The notes under the pieces were generated by a model, which saw only the letters and a list, made by a program, of their open reading frames with translations, was not told the origin of the DNA and did not search any database. Shown here one piece after another: positions 33,847-44,634 of a stretch of 64,000 nt of DNA (position 1 is its first letter; each line of letters opens with the position of its first letter). Location: contig CM068540.1 of NCBI GenBank assembly GCA_035048495.1, forward strand, positions 13,004,829-13,068,828, in the 5' to 3' direction. Origin of the DNA: Euptelea pleiosperma (taxonomy: Eukaryota > Streptophyta > Magnoliopsida > Ranunculales > Eupteleaceae). The position numbers and the translations under genes were made by a program.

Positions 33847-34930
33847 GGGAATTTTTAACATACCCTCTACAATTTGAAAAAGCTGACATACCCCCTATGA
33901 CTCGGTCCACTGTCATTTGACCAGTGTTGACCGGAGTTGACTACCAAAGTTTGTATTAAAGGACAAAAATGCCCTTATCTCAACCTTGCAACAAGGATTT
34001 GGGCCAAAACCCAAACCCAAAATCAAATGATTGTAGTGGATGGCAGGCCAAGAGATTCCAATGGGTTAGTCACCCATCACCGACGACCAATCCACTGGAG
34101 TCTCATGGTTAGTGGACCACCACTCGTACAATAATTTAAAAACCCAATGTTTGAAGAACGCAAAAAAAAAAAAAAAAAACCAGGAGTGGCAGTTCTTAGT
34201 TTATAGGTAGAATTCATTAACAAAATAAAACACAAGAGTTGGTGCAGTTTAGATTTTAAGCTTTTGAGGCATGGATTTTAGAAAGATGAGATTTTCTCAA
34301 TTTTAAAAATTTTCTACAATAAAATCCATAAAAATAAATCTCATTCCTTCATGAGTTTTATATATTTTTTGGGGTTGTTCTTCCCAATCTTTGCTTATTC
34401 ATAAAAAAATTCAAAAAAATCCTCAATTTTACCAACATCATTTTTTTATATTTTGGATAATTTAGTAAAACCCCCTATCTATCAAATGTAACTCGTAGTA
34501 CCCCCTCAACTTTCTATCTGAGGGAATGCTCCCTTAGATCAAATTGCGTTGTTATTGACGCGCACTACAACGTCAGGTAGCCCACGTGTCTGTCACAATT
34601 AGTTTAAAAATGCCAAGTTATTTTTAATAGACGGGGGGTTTTACTAAATTACCTCAAGTTTACAAGCATCGTTTTTATTTATATTTTTAATCTCATCCTC
34701 CTTTCATGTGTTGATTTGGGGTTAGGATTTTGGGTTTTGGCCAAACTCTTGTTACAAGGTTGAAGACAAGGGCATTTTTGTCCTTTAATATAAAATTTGG
34801 TAGTCAACTCAGGTCAACATTGATCAAATGACCATGGACCAGGTCATAGGGGGGTATGTCAGCTTTTTCAAATTGTGGGGGTGTATGTCAAATTTTAAAG
34901 ATAACATGAAGGCGTATGTCAAAAATTCCC
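33847..34930. mobile_element. MULE-like TIR element, 1.08 kb
   Basis: Terminal inverted repeats of roughly 170 bp begin GGGAATTTTTAACATACCC. Flanking 9-mers 'ctaaaaaaa' and 'caaaaaaaa' match at 8 of 9, although they are A-rich. No transposase frame. Confidence 0.7.
34455..34653. mobile_element. Small TIR element nested in the MULE-like element
   Basis: Termini GGATAATTTAGTAAAACCCCC and, inverted, GGTAATTTAGTAAAACCCCC flank about 150 bp. No clear target duplication. Confidence 0.6.
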
Positions 34931-36120
34931 CAAAAAAAAGGTTGAATCCAAATTCTAGAATCACGCCTTAAAACTCACATTTCCGCCCTAAACCCTTCGC
35001 CTATATTGGCCTTTAGATCTCCCCAAGAGATCTTAATCTTCCGGTTTTCTAAACGATCAAAATATCCCTTACAAGGGAAAAATAAAAAAATGCACCCAAT
35101 AAATTAGAAAATACCCAAAATAATCATCTATTCTTCAACTAGGACCTTCTTGGATAGCAAGATTAGCAGGCCCAACGAATCTGGTCCCAAATCAAGGCCA
35201 TGGCCAAATCATGCCCTAACTTAAAAGAATGACCGTACGTAAGCTGTATAACGACTATAGGCCATGGCCAAATCATGCCCTAACTCCACTGGGATGCATT
35301 TTGCCGTACTCCAATGCAAATCGAGTGAGTTGCATTGTATTCGGTTGCCACAGTTTTTGAGCTGCAGTGGCTTGCCTCTATTTTGTTAAGAAGTTTGCAA
35401 GGGCTTGACAACCACTTGCACGCCAGCTCATTTGCACGCCTCCAACCAATCACGTGCAATCCCAAAGTTGTGGCAAGTGAGAAATGAATCACCAAAAAAC
35501 ATTCACAAAAAGTTTTAAATTGATGGCTAGATATAGAAAATTAGTGCAACTTTAAGCTATAACTCATCTAAGAAAGTGTCCATTAAAATCAACCACGTGG
35601 CACACTCTTACAAACCACTGACCGCATGGATGTTTGGTTCCATCCCTAGGTAGATCTGCATGAAAAAAATCAGCATGATTAGTGATTTCTTAGCATTCGA
35701 TTGGAGTCGTTTTCATTGGTTGATTTTTAAACGTGGAATTTTGAGCATCACTATTTAACACACAACTCGAGGTACATTGTTGGACAATGAAGAAACGATA
35801 CCACCATGCACATCCATGGAGGACCATATAATCATTACCCTTTTAATAATGGGGTAAGTATAGGTAACTTTTAATCAACTTTTTCTTTTTTTTCGTAAAA
35901 ATTGAATTTTTACACCAAAATAATTGGTGCCACGTTTATGCCCTTGGCACAATCTTAGAGACCACTGATTGTATGGATGTTTGGCACATACCTAGTTGGA
36001 CCTACATACTAAACGTCATCCTGATTAGTAATTTCTATCCATTGGACTAGAGTCTTCTTCTTGGTTTATTTGTAACAGTGGATCTCGAGCATTATGATTC
36101 AAAGGTAAGAAATCATTAAT
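34931..36120. other. Intergenic DNA with two family-A half copies
   Basis: 35595-35725 and 35930-36120 each match one family-A arm (CATGGATGTTTGG followed by GTGATTTCT-type sequence). The second is cut by the copia LTR at about 36120. No gene is seen. Confidence 0.45.
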
Positions 36121-37240
36121 CAAGCCAATTTTTGTTACAAAGCCCAATCGATTGGACATGTTAGCCCAATTGATTGGCGGACCCTGAGTGTCAATCGATT
36201 GGACAAATACGGGACTTAAATTTTGAGGCCAATCGACCAAACCAATGAAGGAAAAAAATTTCTACTCCGCAAAACGATTTTAAAAAACCCTCCACTACTT
36301 GTTAAAGCTACGGCTTTGTGGCTAACTCTATATAAGCTATACATAGGGTTCTAAAACTAAGAACTCAACAATTCTAAAACTTTAGAGAGCCAATTTTATC
36401 TAATTTCCAAGCCAAGCATTCTCTTCACCTTAGAGAATACCATTGAGAGAAATAGCCTTGAGAAGAGCAAAACCCAGCTATTCATTTTCACCTTGTTAGG
36501 GTTTTCATTCCTCCATGATCATTGCTTGAAGAACATATTCACAAAGCTGGATCAATTTTTGCATCTACTATCCTTAAACCTAGTTAGCAGAATATAGCAC
36601 ACGTTTGAGTCTCAAATTTCATTTGCGGTGTATTCTAAGGAGTTGGGGCTGGACCAAATCCTTCACTCCCAGGGATGGATGGGAGAGTATAAATAAGATC
36701 GGGGTTGGACCAATCGAGGATAGGTTTGGGATGTACTAAACTAAACACCATTGAGGGGATCGCACTCGAAGGGCGTTCGTAGATTTGTGCATTGTAGTTA
36801 GAGGGCGTAGATGCACCAGCAGTTGGCTTGAGAGATGGACTTGGGTTTTATGATGTGAAGAACGGTGTTGCGTGGCTAAACTTCTGTACTCAATAACTTT
36901 CTGCTTAGTGATACTTCTTTGGCTAGACGTGGTCCCATGGTTTTCCTTAAGAAAAGTTTCCACCTAAAAATTGTATGTGTTGTGGTTGATTTATTTTCCG
37001 CACTTTATTTATATTAAATCAAACGAACCAGTGAAAATATATCTGAGATATATTCAATCTGTCTCGGTTAGATAATCACTTGTTAAATCAATCAACTCCT
37101 ATCTAGGATTGTATAACATGTGATTAGATTACAACTACCCAGACCAATAATATGAATAGGATGCTAGTTAATTGAATAATTTTTAAATATCTATTCAACC
37201 CCCTTCTAAGTATCTATATAGATTGAAAGAAGAACTTTCA
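36120..37240 (+). repeat. Partial copia (Sirevirus-like) LTR
   Basis: It shares the repeated CCAATCGATTGG motifs and the terminal CAACCCCCTTCTA block with the opposite-strand LTR at 39491-41029. It ends near 37240 in TTTCA. The 5-prime start is missing. Confidence 0.6.
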
Positions 37241-37263
37241 TACTATAATAAAATTGGCTATCC

Positions 37264-37479
37264 ATGTGTCCTAATAGAACTAGTTTACCACTTATGAATC
37301 TATAAATTGTGGTAAAATTCTCATGAAAAATGATGTAGCCTTTTAAAGTTATTGGGATAGGTTCGATTCAAATTAATATGTGTGATGATATTGTGAGGAC
37401 ATTGACTAATGTCAGGCACATTCCAGAACTAAGGAAGAACCTAGTTTGCTTAGGTACGCTCGACTCCAATGGTTACCGT
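37264..37479 (+). pseudogene. Copia protease fragment
   Basis: Reads MCPNRTSF at the start and LTNVRHIPELRKNL near the end, the conserved stretch downstream of the copia protease active site. One extra base near 37343 shifts the frame. The catalytic Asp region and everything after residue ~70 are missing. It stops exactly where another LTR-like start (TGTAATACCCC) begins at 37480. Confidence 0.8.
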
Positions 37480-38219
37480 TGTAATACCCCAGATTTTCGA
37501 GTGGGCTTTTAGAACCCATTTAGAAACCCACGGGCCTCATATTTGGGTTTCGGCCCATTTTAGAAAACTTCGAGTCCATTAGGAGATCCACGGGCCTTAT
37601 ATAGTGGTTTTGGACTAATTAGAGATCAATCATCGGATTGCTATTTTGGTGTGTGGATTCACCACCATTTAATCAAGCCCATGTTGGATCTATAGATCCA
37701 CCTCGATCGAAGAAATCGGCCTTGGATAGTGTGTTCTACAAAGACCACAAGATCTAATGGCTTTGAATCGATCCGATGTTTATCGACCCAGCATGATTAG
37801 TTTTGAGTGTGGTTTCTGAAATTCCTTTTAATTACCAAGTTAAGTCCTAGAGGGGAGTGAATAGTACTATTTTTAATTCCTCTGCTAATTCTTTATTGAT
37901 TAAAAAATTATTGATCACACAAGGCGGAAAAGGATCAAGCAATTAAAATATGAATCTTCCACAGAGCATAGATATGGAAAAAATTGAGAAAAAAATATGC
38001 AAACATTCACAGTCACATAAGACTCAGATTTATAGTGGTTCGGTGACTCCGCACCTATGTCCACTGTCCAATACTCACAACGAGTAATATTATATTATTT
38101 CAATCATGCATTACAACATTTCAATCGAAATAAATAATCAACCAACTAAGATTACACTTAGTCTTAATCTAACGAGAATTACTTCTCGCTCACATAGAGA
38201 GTCAGTCTAGGCCAATAGT
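37480..38219 (+). repeat. LTR-like fragments of uncertain family
   Basis: 37480 begins TGTAATACCCCAGATTTTC, a common plant gypsy LTR start, followed by about 350 bp with no matching end. From about 37840 the sequence resembles the reverse complement of a copia LTR end (CCTAGAGGGGAGTGAATAG). Confidence 0.4.
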
Positions 38220-39490
38220 TGAAATTAGGGTTTTTCTGCGTCGTTGGTTACGGAAACCTGGTATTTCAACAAGATTTGTAATTTCTTCGAATTGGTTAAC
38301 TTAATCTACAAAAAAGACAGATTTGCATAGTGGCTCGTGTCGGATATAGTCCGCACTCGAGGTTAGGGCAAATAAAGAACAAATTAATGGAAATCTACTA
38401 AAAATAATGGAAGGGTGAGAAAGGTGATTCAATTTTTAAAACAATCTTTTTGGTGAGACTTTATCAACTAATTAGCATAAATCAAATAAAATGATAACAC
38501 AAAGTATAAATATATTCCAACAAAATTTAATAATGAATCAAATGTTTACAAAAATTGAATAAAAAAAAGGAAAATTAATCTAGAAAGCATTCAAAATATA
38601 GATTAAGCTAGAGAGAGAAACGAGGTAAAAAGATAAAGTAGAAGCTAGAGAGAGAAAGAAATAGAAATTTAGAGAGAGAGAGAAGGGAAGAAATCAATAT
38701 TACTATTGATGAGGAAAATGAAGAGTTTACCTTGGAGCACCACGACGACTAGGCGTAGTTGTGGTGGAAAAAGGCTAAGTGGTAAGGTTGGGTGCAGGCG
38801 AGGCGCACGGGCAGTGTGCATGCAAGTGGAGAAGCCATGGACTGGTTGTGCAGCAACATGTACTTGGCTGCAAATGGAGGAGCAGCAAGGAGATCTGACT
38901 AGACTTACAGGCCGTGGTTCACGTGGATGAACAAGCAAGGAGAGGGAGCAACAATGGAGAGAGTTGCAGGCAACAATCTCTTCGTGTGGTAGCCACGAAG
39001 TGAGAAGGAAGGGCAAGGAGATCATGGTGTAGACGTTGTTTGAGATGGAAACCACGGTCAAGAAGAACTTGCTGTGCAACATGTGGCAGGGAGGAGCTGC
39101 AAAGGAGGTTGCTTGTAGTAGAAGGTTGAGCACTTGCAGGCTATTAGTTGCTGGTGGTGAAGAGGATGACACCGTGAGTTGCAGGTGAGGTTGCACGGTG
39201 ATGATGGCACGGTGGTGATGTCACAGTAGTGTACTGCCAGAAGATGAATGGAGGAGCACTTGCAGCCCGTTAAGAGAAGAAAGGTGGGTGGTGTGGTGGC
39301 TATTCTTTGCAGTAGTAGCAGTAGCTAGGAAAGGAGGTTGGACTGAGTTGCTACTTTAATGGAAGGGATAGTAGGCTGACGGAGCTTCGGGCAGTGAGAG
39401 GGGGAGATGCTGCTTGAAGGAGCAACTTGTGGAAGGGTGTTGGATTGTGGATCTGCAAGAGAAGAGAATGAAGCGGTGCGAGGTTGAGGT
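38220..39490 (-). repeat. Athila-family LTR, truncated
   Basis: The minus-strand LTR 3-prime end is at 38220 (reads TGAAATTAGGG on the plus strand). It carries the conserved AACGACGCAG terminal block, a CT-rich tract and donor-like AAGGTAAAC at about 38727-38734. Its U3 half is missing: at 39490 it meets a copia LTR. No PBS lies to the left, so it is not an intact 5-prime LTR. Confidence 0.75.
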
Positions 39491-41029
39491 TGAAATTCCA
39501 CCGGTCCGTTCTCTTTAACTCAATATACCTAGAAGGGGGGGGGTTGATTAGGTATTTAAAATTAAATATACCTATACAGTTTTACTGGTCTATGGTATGG
39601 AGATAAAATCTCATGCCTTGGTTGTTGGAGAAAGGATTATCACAACCGACTCAAATCAAATATACCTCCATGGTATATTGTCTTTTTGTCGTTTGATCTA
39701 ATCAGGATAGAATGCGGAACACAAACAAACAAACACACAAGACAAGATATTTTTACATGGAAACCTTAGCCAAGGAAAAACCACGGGACCACGTCCAGAC
39801 GGAAAGTATCACTAACTGAAAAGTTAAACGAAACAAAGGTTACTTACGCAGCACCGTTGCAAATACAGCATACAACCTTAGCTAAGGCCCATTGTTGATG
39901 CGTCCAAGTCCTCTGAATCAACGCCACGAATCCATGTGCGCCCTTCCAGCCAAGAAGCCTTATTCGCTCGTTCAGTTTGGTACACCCCAAACCTACCTTT
40001 GACCGACTCCTTCAATCTTAATTCTCAACACTCCCGCCTTTGCAGAAGGTGAAGGATTCAGTACACCCTGAACCCCAAGTTGCTCAAAAGGTGTTTGAGT
40101 CACACTGGTACTCTCAGGCTTACTAGGTTGAATATAGAAGTGGAAAACCTAAGTTGAGTAAAGATCAAGCTCTTAGCTTTGATCGAGAAGAGAACAAGTT
40201 CTCAAGATGTAAATGAAAACAAGCTTCTTGCTCTTCGAAATGGACACTCTAATAAATATAGCATTTGCTTCTCTCTCTTGAAGATTGAGTCACTCTGTGT
40301 CTCTGTGTGTATTTAGAGAAGGCATAAAAGGGTTCTATTTATAGAATTCCAAGACCCTGAGTCGTATGGAACGTGGGATAATGGAACCATGAATTTCGGA
40401 TCTGATAAAATTGATTCTGTTCAAGGTCCAATCGATTGGGGACAAGTGTCCAATCGATTGGGCTCAATAAGTTTTCTGTTCCGAAGGCACCAATCGATTG
40501 CACAGGGTTCTCCAATCGATTTGACATTTATAACTTTTTGTCTTGAAGGCTCCAATCGATTAATTAGAGTCTCCAATCGATTGTACTCAGAAAGATTTCT
40601 ATCCCGTAGTCTCCAATCGATTACACAGTGTCACCAATCGTTTGGGCTCAATTATGTTTCTGCCTCGTAGTGTCCAATCGATTGGACTTTCCCATTAGTC
40701 AATAAAATTGACTTTGACTCGGGTCTGTCTAATGACTAAGTCTGACCATTATATTTTGTTCATTTTAATCAACTCCTATGGCCACTAAGTCACTTACCTT
40801 CCTAATCGAGCGTAAACAATCGTTAACTGACAAATCGGCAGTTACTCAGATGACTCTTGTCGTCAACCGTCTGATTCTTGCTGTCTCTATCTTTTAGTCT
40901 TCACATAGTTGGCGAAGTATGCGTACCACGGCATCTTCATGCTACACTTGTGCTTCTAGGAGCGGTAACAAGAATATTTTTATGTCAAATGGAATCTTTG
41001 CCAAATTGAATATGAAAATATTCCTTACA
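39491..41029 (-). repeat. Sirevirus-type copia 3-prime LTR
   Basis: In minus orientation it starts TGTAAGGAATATTTTC at 41029 directly after a purine tract, and ends near 39491 in a CCCCCTTCTAG block followed by TTTCA. It contains at least six CCAATCGATT motifs at 40430-40690. The inner boundary is approximate. Confidence 0.65.
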
Positions 41030-41428
41030 ATCTCCTCCTTTGGCAATTCCGTGACAAAAAATATTTAATCATAAAGAAGGTAAAAAATAGAAAATACAAT
41101 CCTATCCTCTTACATAATTCACTCACTATCTCACACTCTCTTGGAGATAATCGAATAGATATAATGGCTTTTGATATGTTCCCTGCACATTCTACCAATA
41201 ATATATACCCTGCAATATCATCGGCAATCAATAGATCATATAGAATGCAGTGAGTTTAATTATGCACATCACAAGTAGAGATATTGGAAAAATAAATAAA
41301 ATATTTTTCTCCCCCTAAATTTCTCTCCCCTTATCTCATGCAACATCAACTTATTTTTATTGCTATAATTTTCTCCCCCCCTTTTTGTCACAGAATGACA
41401 AAGGTACAGAAATATAAGCAAATAATAA
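41030..41428 (-). other. Sirevirus region with multiple polypurine tracts
   Basis: On the minus strand, purine tracts occur next to the LTR (41031-41041) and again at 41307-41331 and 41371-41386 (GGGGGGGAGAA type). Several such tracts upstream of the 3-prime LTR are a Sirevirus hallmark. Confidence 0.65.
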
Positions 41429-42211
41429 TGAAAGTAGGGTTTTTTCGCGTCGTTGGTTACGGAAACCTTAATCTCAACAAAATTTATACATTATCCGATT
41501 TAATTCCTATAAAAATATGAGATCTTGTATAGGGATTTGTGTCGGATGTCGATCCGCACTCGGGATTAGTCAGATGAGCGCAATAACGAACATGAAATGA
41601 CGAAAAATATTATAGAAATTGATGGATGGAGAGATGAGAATGGTGAAGTGATTTTAAAACTCAATTTTTTTTTATGATTATAGTCTATTACCGATATCGA
41701 ATGAGAGACAATAAGAACCCAATGACAAGAGAAGATTGATAACCGAAAATGAATATAACTCAACCACTTTTATTAATCAAACTCAAATATATTGGTATCA
41801 ATATGCTAGTACATGAATTCAAACAAAACTATCTAAAAAACAATTAAAAGATAGGAGTTATTTTAGAGAGAGAAAACACTAAAAGATGAGTGAGAAATTA
41901 AAGAGAGAAAGGAAGACCTAAAGAGATCTAGAGAGAGAGAGAGAGACAAAAGAACATAGAGAGAGAAGAAGATCTAGAGAGAGAGATGGAGGATTACCTC
42001 AATTACTTACCTACGAAAATGGTGATTAGAGATCAGCCGTTAATGGAGGAGCTCGGCCATGTGGAGAGGTGGATTTCTAGCGACTCACGGCTAAGGATGA
42101 GCCATACCGTGGTTCAGCCATGGAAAGATAAGGAGAAGACATTGCTGCCAAGGGAAAGAGCAGCGACGTGGTGGTTCTTTGAGAGGGGATGGAGGCGTGG
42201 TGGTGCGGCAA

Positions 42212-44634
42212 TGAAAGTAGGATTTTTCCGTGTCGTTGGATCGGAAACCCTAATCTCAACAATATTTTTATAATTTGATCCGATTATCCTGCAAAATTGA
42301 TAGATTTGTATAGGGATTCGTGTCGGATGTCGATCCGCACTCGGGATTAGTCGGATTAGCGCAAATAAGAACATAAAATAATATGAAAATTGCCAGAATT
42401 CATGGGGAGATGAGAGTGGTGGAATTGCTTAAAATAATCAGAAAATGAACACCTTAATTAAAAATTCAAAGATTAACTCAATTCAATCTAATGTCATTAC
42501 AACTTTTTTATCGAAAATGAAAAATAACAATTTAACAAGAACACTAGAAGAGAAATTAAGAGGATAGAGAAAAAGAAGAGAGAGTTAGAGAGAAAAAGTA
42601 GAGTGAGATGGTGAATACCTAAAGATTCTAGAGAGAGAAATGGAGTTTTAGAGAGATATACCTAGAGAGATAAGAGAACTAGAGAGATCCTAGAGAGAGA
42701 ATGGAGAGAGAGAGAACAACTACCTTGATAATTATTGGAGTCCCCAGAGAGAATTGGCCATGGGAATGGTGAGAGGTGGTTCGGCCTTAATGGACATGGG
42801 TCCAAAAGAGGAAAGAAGAGGTGTACATCGCTTTGTTGCTGCACATGGGGTGTGGTTCACCCGGAATAGAAATCACGACCTCTTGAAGACGGCGGCTGGT
42901 GATGGTGGCAATGGAACTTCCGGCGGCTATGGTGAGAAATGAGGTAGCAAGGACTCCTCCACGTTGGTGTGCACGTTGTTGAAAGCTGGTGGCTGACGGT
43001 GGTGGAAGGGAGCAGCAGCAGTGAGGTTAGGCGGTAGAGAAGAGAACCAGTCCGTGGTTGAGAATGAAGATCGCCGGATGGGAGTGAGATCGCAGGAGGA
43101 GAACCAGTCCGTGGTTGAGAATGAAGATCGCCGGAGTTGCAGGTCTGCAACTCCGGTCAGTGGAGGAGAGGGTGCTGGAGAGGGCAGCAATAAGGGTTAG
43201 GTGGTGGTGGAGATCGTGGAGGAGCACTGACGGCCGGAGTTGCAGGTCTGCAACTCCGGCGTTAAAAAAAAATGGTAATGACAAAAAAAACGAAAACGAA
43301 AACGAGAAAGATGAGAAGAAAAAGAAAAAGAAGAAGAAGAAGAAGAAGAAGAAGAAGAAGAAGAAGAAGAAGAAGAAGGAGAAGGAGACGGATGCCTTAC
43401 CAGTCGGCCGGAGTTGCAGGCAACTCCGGCGAAGAAGAAGAAGATGAAGAAAAGGAGAAAGAGAAAAGAAGAAAAAGAAGAAGAATGGGGCCAAGGGTGA
43501 ATGCGGGATTGATAGGGGGAGAGAAAGGAGAAGAGGGGAGAGGGATTAGGGTTCGAATGAACCCCTATCCTTCTCCTTTTAAAGCTTCCCTATTTCCATT
43601 AATGGAAATAGGGGATTTTAGAAAATAAAAAAAATAAGAAAAATATATATATATATATATATTTTTTTTAAGTAAAAACCTACTTTTCTATGGGGAATCT
43701 CCCCAATTAGTGGACCCCCCATTTAATTAAAATTATTTTTGAAATTCGCGGGGTCCACTAACTGGTCGGACAGCGGGTCGATGCTGATGGGCCCGGCTAC
43801 TGGCCCACATGGACTGATGATGTCCATCGTCTCACAAGATGATGTGACAGGCATTCTGAAGGCGATCGGATGGATGGTGACTTGATTGGGACCCAGATTG
43901 GTAGATCGACGGATCTAGAGAGATCCAACGGTCCGATTGAAGATCCAACGGTCCGATGGAAGATCCAACGGTCAGAAAGCTAAGGGAGATGAGATAGAGC
44001 TGATAGGCAGGAGTTCTGGGGTTAGGTCAGTAGATTCGAGGATCGAGAGATGAAGAGAGAGAGAGAATAAGGAGAGATGAGAGAAAAAGTATCAAAAAAA
44101 ATGGAAAAAAGCACTGGCGGAGGGTCTGGAACCCTGGTCTTCACTGTGACCATCCTCACGCTTCTCCAGTAGAGTCGACCATCATTCTTTGCTGACTCAT
44201 GTGGCTTTAAACGCTTTGGTCCGTCTCTTGGTCATTGGCTCTCCTACTCTCTTCGTTCTTTGGGCCGACTTTTTGGTCCTCTTATTCAGCCCATATTTGG
44301 CCCATATCTTCTAGTTATAGCATGTGGGCTTGTTAAGCTTTGATAATGGGCTTTCATGATCGATTTGGGCCCACAAGTCTCGAAAATCGTCCCATCGGGG
44401 TTTCCTGCGACAGAAGAAGCGCGTAATGAGACTTTATCAGAACGGCTTAATATTTAGACTTCCGAAAATGTGTTTAATGCATGCAAATATACCATTTCGT
44501 CCAGAAAAGTGTGTTTTACGCAATGAGATAGACTCTTACGTAGAAAAGTGGATAATTAGAGCAGTTTTACGTAGGAGAGTGCGATAACGCTAACAGGATA
44601 AGTGCTTAAAATAAGCACTTTTGAGCGAATATCA
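42212..44634 (-). repeat. Solo LTR (Athila family) nested in the previous LTR
   Basis: 2423 bp from TGAAAGTAGG to GAATATCA, flanked by perfect 'ggcaa' at 42207-42211 and 44635-44639. In sense orientation it contains the tRNA-like module (about 44115-44190), a TTTAAAAGG TATA-like box (43575-43584), three GGAGTTGCAGG palindromes (43120-43435), a GAA tract and donor-like AAGGTAG near 42721. Confidence 0.9.
43320..43380. repeat. GAA microsatellite
   Basis: About twenty GAA/AAG units inside the LTR cassette. The Lys-, Arg- or Phe-rich frames across it are artefacts. Confidence 0.9.

Noticed and set aside
38669..39196. 175-codon minus-strand frame
   Set aside because: It lies in the LTR cassette. 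No equivalent frame is conserved in other LTR copies, and the composition follows local repeats.
43027..43628. Long Phe-, Lys- or Arg-rich frames on both strands
   Set aside because: They are produced by the GAA tract inside a solo LTR and have no protein character.
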